A stretch of 64,000 nt of DNA, taken from an uncultured Serinicoccus sp. (GTDB taxonomy: Bacteria > Actinomycetota > Actinomycetes > Actinomycetales > Dermatophilaceae). Position numbers and translations under genes: made by a program. Shown here one piece after another: positions 1 through 9,900 of the stretch (position 1 is the first letter of the stretch; every line of letters begins with the position of its first letter). The stretch spans positions 124,001 through 188,000 of the forward strand of contig NZ_CANMUA010000008.1 in assembly GCF_947500995.1 (NCBI RefSeq), written 5' to 3'. The notes under the pieces are model-generated. The model worked only from the letters and a program-made list of their open reading frames with translations. It was not told the origin of the DNA and did not search any database.

Positions 1-828
1 GCCGACCTCGGGCAGCGGCACGACCGGCCGCAGCTGCTCGCGCTGCTCCGGCTGCACCACGGCCCCGACCGGACGCAGGGGTACCTCCCTGGTGCGCTGC
101 GTCAGCGCGTCGATGAGCAGGATGCGACCGACCAGCGGCTCCCCGAAACCGCAGACCAGCTTGACCACCTCCGCCGCCATGATCGAGCCCACCTGGCCGA
201 CCAGCGCCCCGAGCACCCCCGCCTCCGAGCAGCTGGGGACGTCCTCCGCGCGGGGTGGCACCGGGAAGAGGTCCCGCAGGGACACGGCGTCCTCGACGCC
301 CGGCACGAAGGTCGACAGCTGGGCGTCGAAGCGCAGCACCGCGGCCCACACCAGGGGGACCCCCAGGGCGACGCAGGCGTCGGACACGGCATACCGGGTC
401 GGGAAGTTGTCGGCACCGTCGAGCACGACGTCGTGCCCGCGCAGCAGCTCCTGCGCGTTGCCCGCGTCGATCCGGGTACGCCGCACGCTCACCGACACGT
501 CCGGGTTCAGCCCGCGGACGAAGGCCTCGGCGGAGGCCCCCTTGGGGGTGCCCACGGCGTCGGCGCGGTGGATGACCTGCCGCTGGAGGTTGGTGACGTC
601 CACGTCGTCGTCGTCGATCACCGTGAGGTGCCCGACGCCGGCGGCGGCCAGGTAGGCGAGCACCGGGCTGCCGAGCCCTCCGGCCCCCACCACGGCCACG
701 CTGGCGTTCAGCAGGCGGCGCTGCGCGCTCATGCCCATGCCGGGCACCAGGAGGTGACGTGAGTAGCGGGACACCTGCTCGGGCGTCAGCGGCGGGCCGG
801 GCTCGACCAACGGCGGCAGCGGGGTCAT
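1..828 (-). CDS. moeB: MoeB/ThiF-family adenylyltransferase (MoeZ-like), 3' end outside window
   Basis: E1-like enzyme that adenylylates the C-terminal glycine of a ubiquitin-like sulfur carrier (MoaD/ThiS type) for molybdopterin or thiamine synthesis. The 276 visible residues open with the family start (SRHLLVPGMG), then a dinucleotide-binding loop GAGGLGSP, DDDDVDVTNLQRQ for ATP binding, and the late CSEAGVLG segment carrying one zinc cysteine. MoeZ proteins are near 390 residues with a C-terminal rhodanese domain; that part would lie beyond base 1, so the gene is cut by the window edge rather than truncated. It is read towards the left edge. A molybdopterin role would fit the molybdenum formate dehydrogenase at 6.5-12 kb, but that link is inference. 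Confidence 0.88.
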   Translation of the reverse strand, partial: MTPLPPLVEPGPPLTPEQVSRYSRHLLVPGMGMSAQRRLLNASVAVVGAGGLGSPVLAYLAAAGVGHLTVIDDDDVDVTNLQRQVIHRADAVGTPKGASAEAFVRGLNPDVSVSVRRTRIDAGNAQELLRGHDVVLDGADNFPTRYAVSDACVALGVPLVWAAVLRFDAQLSTFVPGVEDAVSLRDLFPVPPRAEDVPSCSEAGVLGALVGQVGSIMAAEVVKLVCGFGEPLVGRILLIDALTQRTREVPLRPVGAVVQPEQREQLRPVVPLPEVG

Positions 829-859
829 GGACCCAGTGTGCACGCCCGCCGCGCGCGGC

Positions 860-1738
860 TCACCGCCGTGCCGGGACGGGGATGCGGCCGGAGGCGTCGC
901 GCTGCACGACACCCTCGCCCACGAGCCGGCTGAGCCACGGATGGTCCGGCTCGGCGCCCCACCGCTCGCGCCAGACCGCGGCGTGGGCCCGGGCGTAGCG
1001 TGCCTCCTGGTCCGGCGTCAGGCGCTCGCTGGGCTGGCGGTAGGCCTCGGCGCCGCCGACCCAGACCAACGTCCCGCCCGCCCGGTCCACGACGTGGGCG
1101 AAGTCGTGCGCCTCCAGGCCCGGGCCGACGTAGTCGGTGCAGAAGCCGCCGGTCTGGTGGAAGTGGTCGGCGCTCAGCGCGAAGCTGGCCGGGGTGAAGA
1201 GGTGCAGGCGCTCGTTCACCTGCGTCTCGCCGGGCGCGAGCGCGGGCGCGCCGGGTGCCCGCAGGCTCAGCTCGTGCATCTGGCGCAGGGGGTAGCCCAG
1301 CGCGGGATTCTCCAGCGGCGGGAGCCTCAGGACCGGCGAACTCCACACCACCGGACCGGCGGGGGTGCCCGTCTCGCGCTGGTCGGTGACGGCGGCGACA
1401 TACCTCTCCAGCGTGCGCGGTCCGGGGATGACCGCGGCGTCGAGGAAGACAAGGACGTCGGCGCCCTGCTCCACGGCGAGCTCGGCAGCGCGGTTGCGGG
1501 CGGCGGCGTAGGGCAGAGCGCGCCGGTCGGTGGTCACCGGCTTGACGATCGTCTGCCAGCGGTCGGTCCCGAGGGGAAGCCGACCACGGGTGAGGTCGCG
1601 GTCTCCCATGGAGATGACGACGTGCAACGCGGGCGGCATCGTCCCTACCGACAGGCCGTCTACCTGGGCCAGCAGGTGGTCGTGATGCCCGCGCGTCATG
1701 GTCAGCACAGCAACAGTCACGGGCACGCGCCGAATCAT
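860..1738 (-). CDS. family 2-type glycosyltransferase
   Basis: Predicted cytoplasmic glycosyltransferase of 292 residues with a GT-A fold. The N-terminus (VTVAVLTMTRGHHDHL) is the first Rossmann strand of GT2 enzymes. AARNRAAELAVEQGADVLVFLDAAV contains the family's ARNxA segment and a LVFLDAA strand where the DxD-type metal-binding motif normally sits, here LDAA rather than DDD. A C-terminal CTDYVGPGLEAHDF block resembles the acceptor region. The ATG at 1738 is chosen because an upstream in-frame ATG adds residues lacking similarity to the fold. Donor and acceptor are not evident, and no cell-wall or glycan cluster surrounds it. The gene is divergent from the response regulator at 1846. Confidence 0.7.
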   Translation of the reverse strand: MIRRVPVTVAVLTMTRGHHDHLLAQVDGLSVGTMPPALHVVISMGDRDLTRGRLPLGTDRWQTIVKPVTTDRRALPYAAARNRAAELAVEQGADVLVFLDAAVIPGPRTLERYVAAVTDQRETGTPAGPVVWSSPVLRLPPLENPALGYPLRQMHELSLRAPGAPALAPGETQVNERLHLFTPASFALSADHFHQTGGFCTDYVGPGLEAHDFAHVVDRAGGTLVWVGGAEAYRQPSERLTPDQEARYARAHAAVWRERWGAEPDHPWLSRLVGEGVVQRDASGRIPVPARR

Positions 1739-1845
1739 AGGCAGCCCATCTGGACGGTCACTACATCCCAAAGGGTGGTTCTCGGGCCGCCGACCGAGGC
1801 GGTTCGGCGTGCCAGGCCCCCCTGCCCCCGCGTAAGGTGCGGGGC

Positions 1846-2535
1846 ATGGCTGGGACAGAGCCGCTCCGCGTGGCCCTGATGAACGACTTCGAGGTGGTCG
1901 TCCGGGGCCTCCAGGCCATGCTCGAACCCTTCCAGCACCGGGTCTCGGTGGTCGAGCTGGGGGCTCAGTCGGAGGTCGAGCAGTCGGTCGACGTGACCCT
2001 CTACGACACCTTCTCCGAGCCGCAGGTCGACGGGGACGACTTCGACGAGGTGCTCGAGAGCGACGACCCGGGGGCTGTCGTCGTCTACACCTGGAACGTC
2101 GACCCGGCCCTCGTCGAGATCGCGCTCGCCAAGGGGTGCCGCGGCTACATCGGCAAGACGGTCAGCGGCGCCGAGCTGGTGGAGTGCCTGGAGCGGGTGG
2201 CCTCGGGGGAGGTCGTGGTCGAGCCGGCGACCAGCCGACTCCCGAACCCCGAGCCGCACTCCCCCGGCGACTGGCCGGGGCGGGTCGAGGGCCTGTCGGC
2301 GCGGGAGGCCGAGATCGTCACGCTCATCACGCAGGGGCTCACCAACAACGACATCGCGATGCGGACCTACTTGTCCATCAACTCGGTCAAGACCTACATC
2401 CGGACGGCCTACCGCAAGATGGGGGTGACCCGCCGGTCGCAGGCGGTCCGCTGGGGCCTCGAGCACGGGCTGACTCCCGACACGATGCGCCGGGACGTCG
2501 ACGACGACGACACGTCGTCTCAGACCGGGGCGTAG
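1846..2535 (+). CDS. orphan LuxR/NarL-family response regulator
   Basis: DNA-binding regulator of 229 residues. The N-terminal receiver keeps an acidic pair in MNDFEVV, the likely phospho-acceptor Asp in TLYDTF, a conserved Thr in VVYTWN and the Lys in GYIGKT. A proline-rich linker leads to a C-terminal LuxR helix-turn-helix (LSAREAEIVTLITQGLTNNDIA, then SINSVKTYIRTAYRKMGV). No histidine kinase lies beside it, so its signal partner is unknown. A TAAGGT hexamer at 1833-1838 ends 7 nt before the ATG and there is no Shine-Dalgarno sequence, suggesting a leaderless transcript. The last 16 bp overlap the 3' end of the convergent glucan enzyme gene. An in-frame GTG nine bases upstream is an alternative start. 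Confidence 0.85.
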   Translation: MAGTEPLRVALMNDFEVVVRGLQAMLEPFQHRVSVVELGAQSEVEQSVDVTLYDTFSEPQVDGDDFDEVLESDDPGAVVVYTWNVDPALVEIALAKGCRGYIGKTVSGAELVECLERVASGEVVVEPATSRLPNPEPHSPGDWPGRVEGLSAREAEIVTLITQGLTNNDIAMRTYLSINSVKTYIRTAYRKMGVTRRSQAVRWGLEHGLTPDTMRRDVDDDDTSSQTGA

Positions 2536-4259
2536 ACGACGACCGACCAGGGCCCGACGTCGAGGATCCCCTGACCGTCCTCGATGTCCATGGCCGGCGA
2601 CTGGTGGTCCCCGAACAGCTGGCTGTAGGTCTGCGCGTCGCTGTTGAAGAGCACCTCCCACCGACCCCCCGGGAGCTCGACCGGATGCCGCACCGCCTGG
2701 GACGACAGGTTGGCCGCGACCAGGACGTGCTGGCCGTCGTCCGTGGAGCGCACGAACGCCAGCAGCTTGGTGTCGTCGTCGGCGACCACCACGGTGGTGC
2801 GGGCACCGGACAGGCCGGCGGTCGTGCCGTCCCGGTTGCGCCGCATCGCGATGAGGTCGCGGAACATCTGGGTGATGTCGCGGAACCCCCACGCGCGCTC
2901 CCAGTCCAGCGGGACGTCGTCGCGGAACCACTCGTCCTCCAGGAACTCCTGCCCCTGGAAGAGCATCGGCAGTCCGGGTGAGGTGAGGACGAGCGCCGCG
3001 CCGAGGGTGGCGCGCTTCTGGGCGTCCCACCCGCCGGGGTTGTCCCCCTGCACCTCGGAGGTGATGCGCGCCTTGCCGTTGGACACCTCGTCGTGGGACT
3101 CGGTGTAGATGACCCGGTCGAAGGCGTGGTGATAGGTATGCGTCACCGCCCGGGCCACCGCCTCGACCGACCGCTGCCCGTCGTCGCCGGCGATGAGCGC
3201 CTCGCGGACCGGGTGGACGAACTGGTTGTCCCACTGGGCGTGCATGGCCGCCCCGCCGGGCTCGGTCGAGGTGACGGCGGCGACGCCGTGCAGGTCCTCG
3301 GCGATGACGAGGTGGCGGGGGAACTCGGTGCGCACCATCTCCCCGATCCTGCGCATCATCTCCCAGCCCTCGGGGATCTCGTCACCGTGGGTGCCGTCGA
3401 CGCGGCGCATGTAGGGCGTCATGTCCAGCCGCAGCCCGTCGGCGTGGAAGTCGCGCAGCCACATCCGGGCGTTGTCGAGGATGAAGTCGCGCACCTCGTG
3501 CCGCCCGTAGTCCGGGCGGGTGTCACCCCAGGGGGTCGCGCTGCGGTGGTCGTTGTAGAAGTAGATGCCGCCCTTGCCGTTCTCGGACCACCCGTCGAAC
3601 TTCCAGGTCGGCAGGTCGCTGGGACCGAAGTGGTTGTAGACGACGTCGATGTAGACGGCGATGCCCCGGCGGTGCGCCTCCCGGACGAACGTCTTGAGGG
3701 CCTCGGGGCCCCCGTAGCTGGACTCGACGGCGAAGACGTGCGCCGGGTTGTATCCCCACGAGTAGTCTCCGGCGAACTCCATGAGCGGCATGAGCTCGAT
3801 GGCGTTGACGCCCAGGCCCACGAGGTAGTCGAGCTTGCCCATGAGGTCACCGAGGTCAGCCGGGCGACCGTGGTCGGTGGCGACGAACGAGCCGATGTGC
3901 GTCTCGTAGACGACGGTCTCGTGCTGGCGGGGCGGGGTGAAGTCGTCGCCCTCCCAGTCGAAGGCACCGTGGTCGTAGAGCAGGCCGTTGCCGACCGAGC
4001 TGGTGACGGCGAGCGCCCGCGGGTCGATCCGATGGAAGGTCTGCTCACCGTTGGTCACCAGCAGCTGGTACTCCTGCCACATCCGCGCGCCCGGCACCTC
4101 GGCATACCAGTGGCCGTTGCCCTCGGACGCCATGCCGTGGGCCTCGGGGTCCCACCCGTTGAAGTCACCGACGACGCTGACGGCGGTGGCGTGCGGCGCC
4201 CACACGCGGAAGGCGTAGCCGCCCTCGATGGGGATGGCACCCATACCGGTGACGCTCAC
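2520..4259 (-). CDS. alpha-amylase-family glucan enzyme, short branching-enzyme type
   Basis: GH13 enzyme of 579 residues, most like 1,4-alpha-glucan branching enzymes or maltooligosyltrehalose trehalohydrolases. A CBM48-type N-terminal beta domain (about 12-95, YAFRVWAPHATAVSVVGDFN) precedes the catalytic barrel. The GH13 residues are visible: VDVVYNH (about 204-210), nucleophile Asp279 in GLRLDM, acid/base Glu321 in VIAEDLH, and Asp390 in TESHDE. A C-terminal beta domain ends the protein. It is shorter than typical 700-residue GlgB. The GTG at 4259 is chosen because AAGGAG sits six bases upstream and the ATG five codons later lacks such a site. No other glycogen gene is in the window, so branching versus hydrolytic activity is open. 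Confidence 0.82.
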   Translation of the reverse strand: MSVTGMGAIPIEGGYAFRVWAPHATAVSVVGDFNGWDPEAHGMASEGNGHWYAEVPGARMWQEYQLLVTNGEQTFHRIDPRALAVTSSVGNGLLYDHGAFDWEGDDFTPPRQHETVVYETHIGSFVATDHGRPADLGDLMGKLDYLVGLGVNAIELMPLMEFAGDYSWGYNPAHVFAVESSYGGPEALKTFVREAHRRGIAVYIDVVYNHFGPSDLPTWKFDGWSENGKGGIYFYNDHRSATPWGDTRPDYGRHEVRDFILDNARMWLRDFHADGLRLDMTPYMRRVDGTHGDEIPEGWEMMRRIGEMVRTEFPRHLVIAEDLHGVAAVTSTEPGGAAMHAQWDNQFVHPVREALIAGDDGQRSVEAVARAVTHTYHHAFDRVIYTESHDEVSNGKARITSEVQGDNPGGWDAQKRATLGAALVLTSPGLPMLFQGQEFLEDEWFRDDVPLDWERAWGFRDITQMFRDLIAMRRNRDGTTAGLSGARTTVVVADDDTKLLAFVRSTDDGQHVLVAANLSSQAVRHPVELPGGRWEVLFNSDAQTYSQLFGDHQSPAMDIEDGQGILDVGPWSVVVYAPV

Positions 4260-4358
4260 GAAGGCTCCTTGCTGCAGCTGGACACGACGAAGGGCGCAGG
4301 TGCTGTCCACCCCGCGCCCCGAGCTCGATCCTAGCCGCCGGGCAGGGAGCGTCGAGAG

Positions 4359-5150
4359 CTACGACGCCGGCTGCATGACCATGAAGACCCCTCCCTGGGG
4401 GTCGGACACCGTGGCCATCCGCCCGACCCCGGCCATGTCGTCGGGTCCGTGCACCAGCGCGCCACCCAGCTCCTTGACCCGGGCGATCGTGGCGTCGGCG
4501 TCGTCGGTGCTGAAGTAGACGGTCCAGTAGCTCGGGATCTCGTCGGGCACGTTCGGGGGCATCGCCATGAGGCCACCGAGACCGCCCTCGTCACCGCCGG
4601 AGATGACCCGGTAGGTGCCGTAGGGCATCGGCATGTCCTCGTAGGCCCACCCGAAGACCGCGGAGTAGAACGCCGACGCCGCCTCGAGGTCGCGGGTCAT
4701 GAGCTCGTTCCAGGACCAGGTGCCGGGCTCGTTGCAGACCTCGGCGCCCCGGTGGGAGCCGGGCTGCCAGGCACTGACGACGGCGCCGGCCGGGTCGGCG
4801 TAGACGGCCATCCGGCCGACGTCCATGACGTCCATCGGCGGCAGCATCACCAGCCCGCCGGCCTGCTCGACCTTGCTCGTGGTGGCATCGACGTCGTCGG
4901 TCGCGACGTAGGTGCTCCAGGCTGGTGGCATCCCGGCCGCCGACATCTCCTCCGGCTGGCGGCCCAGGCCGGCCGCGACCTTGCCGTCGTGCAGGAAGTT
5001 GGTGTAGATCCAGGTGCCGTCGTCGTCATGGCTGTCCTGCGCGCTCCAGCCGAACAGCGAGGTGTAGAACTCCTTCGCCGCCTCGACGTCCGGGGCCATC
5101 AGGTCGATCCAGCAGGGGGTGCCTGCGGCATAGCTCTCACGGGTGGACAT
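4359..5150 (-). CDS. tandem-domain VOC (glyoxalase/bleomycin-resistance-like) protein
   Basis: Protein of 263 residues made of two vicinal-oxygen-chelate repeats. The first spans about 10-125 (GTPCWIDLMAPDVEAAKEFY to AVYADPAGAVVSAWQPG), the second about 140-260 (GTWSWNELMTRDLEAASAFY to ATVSDPQGGVFMVMQP). The doubled architecture matches actinobacterial CFP30B/glyoxalase-like proteins, which are small-molecule binding or detoxifying proteins of mostly unproven activity. The ATG at 5150 has GGAG upstream. It is divergent from the Bcr/CflA exporter at 5250, with about 100 bp shared between them. A shared detoxification role is possible but only inference. Confidence 0.85.
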   Translation of the reverse strand: MSTRESYAAGTPCWIDLMAPDVEAAKEFYTSLFGWSAQDSHDDDGTWIYTNFLHDGKVAAGLGRQPEEMSAAGMPPAWSTYVATDDVDATTSKVEQAGGLVMLPPMDVMDVGRMAVYADPAGAVVSAWQPGSHRGAEVCNEPGTWSWNELMTRDLEAASAFYSAVFGWAYEDMPMPYGTYRVISGGDEGGLGGLMAMPPNVPDEIPSYWTVYFSTDDADATIARVKELGGALVHGPDDMAGVGRMATVSDPQGGVFMVMQPAS

Positions 5151-5249
5151 GGGTGCTCCTTCGCTCGTCTGCCACGTCCGGGGTGGACACTCTCGAATGT
5201 AGGACCGGCCACCGACACACGTCCACCGTCCCGCGGCTACCGTGAGGCG

Positions 5250-6521
5250 GTGACGTCCACCGACCGCGGCCCGCAGACCGGCGCCGCGGCATACCCCCGG
5301 CGCGCGACCCTGCTGGTCACGACGACGCTCGCCTCCCTGGCGATGATCGGCCCGTTCACCATCGACACGATCTTCCCCGGCTTCGAGGCGATCGGTCGTG
5401 ACTTCGACGCCGACACCGCGGCGCTGCAGCAGATCACCAGCGTCTACCTGCTCAGCTTCGCGCTCATGAGCATCTTCCACGGGCCGGTCTCCGACGCGCT
5501 GGGGCGCAAGCCGGTGATGATCGGCGGGCTGGTGGGGTATGTCGTCGCCTCGGTCGCCTGCGCGCTCGCCCCGACGCTCACGGTGCTGCTGGTGGCGCGC
5601 GTCGTCCAGGGGCTGTTCGCCGGGGCCGCGACGATCGTCAGCCGTGCGGTCATCCGCGACCTCTTCTCCGGCGCCGAGGCGCAGAAGCTCATGGCGAGGG
5701 TCATGATGATCTTCGCCGTCGCCCCAGCCGTCGCGCCCGTCATCGGCGGCGAGATCCTGCGCTTCGGTCCGTGGCACTGGATCTTCTGGTTCGTCGCCGC
5801 CTACGGCATGGGGGCGGCCGTGCTCACCGCCGTCGTGCTGCCCGAGACCCACCCGAAGGAGCGGCGAAGCCCGCTGCGGGTGGGAGCGGTGCTGCGGTCG
5901 CTGGGCCACGTCGCGCGGTCCGGCCGGTTCCAGCGGCTGGCGTTCTCCTCGGCCTTCGTCTTCGCCTCCTACTTCCTCTACGTCGTGGCCGCGCCGATCG
6001 TGGTCGTCGACCTGCTGGGCCGCGGCGAGCAGGACTTCTGGATGCTCTTCGTCCCGATGATCGGCGGCATGGTCACCGGGTCGATGCTGACCAACCGGTT
6101 GGCCGGCCGGGTGGAGGGGCCCCGCATGGTGGACGTCACCATGGTCGGCCTCGTGGTGGCGGTAACTGTCAACGTGCTGCTGTGCGCGGTGGCGCCGACA
6201 CTGCCGTGGGCGGTGCTCGGGCCGGCCGCCATGGGGGTGGCGATCGGGGTGGCCTTCCCGGTGCAGCAGCTGGCCATGCTCGACCTCTTCCCCGAGGCGA
6301 GGGGCGCGGCGGCGTCCATGGCCTCGTTCGCGGCGCTCGTCTTCAACGCCCTGCTGGCCGGGGTCATCAGCCCGCTGGTCACCGGCACGCTGCTCACGAC
6401 AGCGCTGACCAGCGCGCTCTTCGCGGTGGTGGGGGCGGCCCTGTGGGTGTGGCACCGTCGCGCCACCTCGGCCGGGGAGGCCGCACCGCAGGCCCGTGGA
6501 GCCGGGGCCGACGCGGCCTGA
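5250..6521 (+). CDS. Bcr/CflA-type drug-efflux MFS transporter
   Basis: Inner-membrane proton-coupled exporter of 423 residues with about 12 hydrophobic segments. The opening LLVTTTLASLAMIGPFTIDT is typical of the Bcr/CflA family, with motif A (GPVSDALGRKPVM) after TM2 and an acidic TM1 (TIDTIFPG). Known members export bicyclomycin, chloramphenicol, sulfonamides or cysteine; the substrate here is not predictable. The GTG at 5250 is used because the similarity begins right after it and a TACCGT hexamer at 5238-5243 lies 6 nt upstream, as in other apparently leaderless genes here. The gene ends 6 bp from the convergent formate dehydrogenase operon. Confidence 0.85.
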   Translation: MTSTDRGPQTGAAAYPRRATLLVTTTLASLAMIGPFTIDTIFPGFEAIGRDFDADTAALQQITSVYLLSFALMSIFHGPVSDALGRKPVMIGGLVGYVVASVACALAPTLTVLLVARVVQGLFAGAATIVSRAVIRDLFSGAEAQKLMARVMMIFAVAPAVAPVIGGEILRFGPWHWIFWFVAAYGMGAAVLTAVVLPETHPKERRSPLRVGAVLRSLGHVARSGRFQRLAFSSAFVFASYFLYVVAAPIVVVDLLGRGEQDFWMLFVPMIGGMVTGSMLTNRLAGRVEGPRMVDVTMVGLVVAVTVNVLLCAVAPTLPWAVLGPAAMGVAIGVAFPVQQLAMLDLFPEARGAAASMASFAALVFNALLAGVISPLVTGTLLTTALTSALFAVVGAALWVWHRRATSAGEAAPQARGAGADAA

Positions 6522-6527
6522 GGAGGG

Positions 6528-6953
6528 TCAGCCGCCGGAGGGCTCGGCGACCTCGGCGCGGTCGATCTCGCCCTGGCGGTAGAGCTCGACCCCTGCCCGC
6601 AGCAGGTCGTCCATCGGCTCGCCGGCCTCGACCCGCCCGACGATGGAAGACCGCATGCGCGGGTCCCAGAACTTGCGGATGTGCGTGGCGATCTCCTCGG
6701 CGGCCCGCTGCGGCGGGTGGTGCGCCATGGCCCGGGCGATGTCCTCACCCATCCGGATCTCGGCGGGCAGCCGCTGGCGGGCCTGCGCGTCCGCGGCCTC
6801 TCCCGTCGGCGGACCCTGGGTCGGGGCCGGGTCGGCGTCGGTCGGGGCGTCGAGGTCCGGCTCGTCGGGCGCCGGTCGGCCGTCGGGCAGGCCGCCCGAG
6901 GGTTCCTGCGGACGCGCCCGCTGCCCCGACGGGTCCGTCCCGCCCCGGGTCAT
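6528..6953 (-). CDS. fdsD: formate dehydrogenase delta subunit (FdsD family)
   Basis: Small subunit of the cytoplasmic NAD-dependent molybdenum formate dehydrogenase, 141 residues. The C-terminal half carries the FdsD signature, with RMGEDIARAMAHHPPQRAAE followed by IRKFWDPRMRSSI. The first 60 or so residues are a proline- and acid-rich, probably disordered extension; FdsD proteins are usually near 70-90 residues, so this one is long. In characterised systems FdsD is needed for a stable, active holoenzyme. It is last in the operon, its ATG overlapping the fdsA stop by 4 bp. Convergent with the MFS gene at 6521, leaving almost no terminator space. Confidence 0.88.
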   Translation of the reverse strand: MTRGGTDPSGQRARPQEPSGGLPDGRPAPDEPDLDAPTDADPAPTQGPPTGEAADAQARQRLPAEIRMGEDIARAMAHHPPQRAAEEIATHIRKFWDPRMRSSIVGRVEAGEPMDDLLRAGVELYRQGEIDRAEVAEPSGG

Positions 6954-9900
6954 CGGCGGGTCCCGACGACCTCGACCGCGGGGTCGAGAGTGTCGTGCCC
7001 GTCGCTGACCTGCTCGGCGCCCTCCCGGTCGCGCCCGGCGTTGGCGACACCGACCTGGACGGCGGTGACCTTGTACTCCGGGCAGTTGGTGGCCCAGTCG
7101 GAGTTCTCGGTGGTCACGACGTTGGCCCCGGTGACCGGGTGGTGGAAGGTCGTGTAGACGACCCCGGGCTGCATCCGGGTCGACACGAGGGCGGTGAGGG
7201 TGGTGGTCCCCACCCGGCTGGAGAGCTCGACCCGGTCGCCGCTGCGGATCCCCCGCACCTCGGCGTCCGCGGGGTGCAGCTCGAGGACGTCCTCGGGGTG
7301 CCAGGTCGAGTTGGCGGTCCGACGGGTCTGGGCGCCGACGTTGTACTGGGTGAGGATCCGCCCCGTCGTCAGGACGAGCGGGAACCGTCGGTTGGTCGTC
7401 TCGGTCGTCGGCACGAAGACGGTGGGGATGAGCTTGCCCTTGCCCCGGACGAACTCGTCCACGTGCATCGTGGGGGTGCCATGCGGCGCCCGGTCGTTGA
7501 CCGGCCACTGCATCGAGCCCTCGGCGTCGAGCCGCGCGAAGCTGACCCCCGCGAAGGTGGGCGTCGTGGCGGCGATCTCGTCCATGATCTCCGAGGCGGA
7601 GGCATACCCCATCGGGTAGCCCATCGCCGTGGCGATGTCGCAGACCACCTGCCACTCGTCCTTGCCGACCCGGCTCGGCATGACCGGCCGCACCCGGCCG
7701 AGGCGGCGCTCGGCGTTGGTGAAGGTGCCGTCCTTCTCCAGGAAGCTGCTGCCGGGCAGGAAGACGTGGGCGTAGCGCGCGGTCTCGTTGAGGAAGAGGT
7801 CCTGGACCACCACCATCTCCATGCTGGTCAGCGCCGCGCGCACGTGCCGCAGGTTGGGGTCGGACTGGGCGATGTCCTCGCCGTGGACGAACAGCCCCTT
7901 GAAGCTGCCGCCGATGGCGGCGTCGAACATGTTGGGGATCCGCAGCCCCGGCTCGGGGTCGAGGGTGACGCCCCACAGGTCCTCGTAGATCGCCCGGACG
8001 TCCGGCAGCGAGATGTGCCGGTAGCCCGGCAGCTCGTGCGGGAAGGAGCCCATGTCGCAGCTGCCCTGCACGTTGTTCTGGCCGCGCAGCGGGTTGACAC
8101 CGACGCCGGGCCGACCGATGTTGCCGGTGACCATGGCGAGGTTGGCCATGCCCATGACCATCGTCGAGCCCTGGCTGTGCTCGGTCACCCCGAGGCCGTA
8201 GTAGATCGAGCCGTTGGGCGCGGCGGCGTAGAGCCGCGCCGCCTCGCGCACCTCTTCCGGGTCCAGACCGGTCGCCTCCGCGGTGGCCTCCGGCGAGTTC
8301 TCCGGCGACCGGATGAAGTCGAGGTATGCCTCGACGTCCTCGCAGCGCTCCTCCAGGAACCCCTTGTCGTGCAGCCCCTCGGTGACGATCGTGTGGGCCA
8401 TCGCGTTGACGAAGGCGACGTTGGAGCCGGGCAGCAGCGGGAGGTGGTGCGCCGCCTCGACGTGCGGGGAGCGGACGAGGGCGATCTCCCGTGGGTCGGC
8501 GACGATGATCTGCGCCCCCTCGCGCAGCCGCTGCTTCATCCGCGAGGCGAAGACCGGGTGCGCGTCGGTGGGGTTGGCACCGATGAGCAGGACCACGTCG
8601 GTGTCCTCGACCGAGGCGAAGTCCTGGGTGCCCGCGGAGGTGCCGAAGGTCTGGTTGAGGCCGTAGCCGGTGGGGCTGTGGCAGACCCGTGCGCAGGTGT
8701 CGACGTTGTTGTTGCCGAAGGCCGCGCGCACCATCTTCTGGACGACGTAGACCTCCTCGTTGGTGCACCGGCTGGAGGAGATGCCCCCGATCGAGCCGAC
8801 CCCGTGCCGCTCCTGGATCTCCCGGAAGCCCTGCGCCACCCGCGAGATCGCCTCCTCCCAGGAGACCGCGCGCCACTCGTCCTCGATGGAGTCGCGGACC
8901 ATGGGCGAGAGCTGGCGGTCCTCGTGGTCGGTGTAGCCGTAGGCGAACCGCCCCTTGACGCAGGAGTGGCCCTCGTTGGCCTTGCCCGCCTTGAGCGGCA
9001 TCATGCGGACGACCTGGGTCCGGGTCTGCCCCGTCTGCTCGTCCCGGGTGTCGGTGACCTCGGCACGGAAGGAGCACCCGACCCCGCAGTAGGCGCACGT
9101 GGTCTCGACGGTGCGCTTCGGCATACCGAGGCTGACCACGGACTTCTCGGTGAGCGCGTCGGTCGGGCAGGCCTGCACGCAGGCGCCGCAGGAGACGCAC
9201 TCGGAGCCGAGGAAGTCGGTGGGCCCCGGCACGATGCGGGAGGCCAGGCCACGGCCCTCGACCGTGAGCGCGAAGGTGCCCTGGATGTCGGAGCACGCGC
9301 GCACGCAGCGTGAGCACGCGATGCAGGCGTCCGGGGTGTAGTCGAAGTAGGGGTTGGAGGTGTCGACCGGGCCGCGACCCAGGACCGGGCCGTGACCGGC
9401 GCTGACCCGCTCGCCGGTGCCCCCGGCGGGGTCCTCCTCCTGGACCCCCCCGGACGGGGCCTCCGCCCGCGTGCGCAGTGCGGGGGACCCGTCCCTCCGG
9501 GGGGTGGGAAGACCGTAGCGCACCTCCGCGACCCCTGCCTGGTGAGCGAGCGCGGCGATCTGACAGCTGCCGCGGGAGCACCCGGCGCAGTCGGTCGGGT
9601 GGTCGGAGAGGTAGAGCTCCATCACCCCCCGCCGGACCCGCCGGACCTCCTCCGTCTGGGTGCGGACCACGGCTCCGTCGGTGCAGGGGGTGGTGCAGGA
9701 GGCGGGCGTGCCCTTGCCGCCCTCCACCTCGACGAGGCACAGACGGCAGGAGCCGAAGGCCTTGAGCGAGTCGGTGGCGCACAGGCTCGGGACCTGGATG
9801 CCGGCCTCGCGGGCGGCCCGCATCACCGAGGTGCCCTCGGGCACGGTGACCTCGCGGTCGTCGATGGTGAGGGTGACGGTCGTCCCGCTGCGCACCTGCG

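Noticed and set aside
8681-8683. Selenocysteine in formate dehydrogenase
   Set aside because: The active-site codon is TGC (Cys461 of FdsA), not an in-frame TGA, so no SECIS element is needed.
5771-9313. Very long open frame antisense to the formate dehydrogenase genes
   Set aside because: Composition is Arg/Gly/Pro/Ala-rich with no domain; the opposite strand has unmistakable Fe-S and molybdopterin motifs. Such frames are a by-product of high GC third positions.
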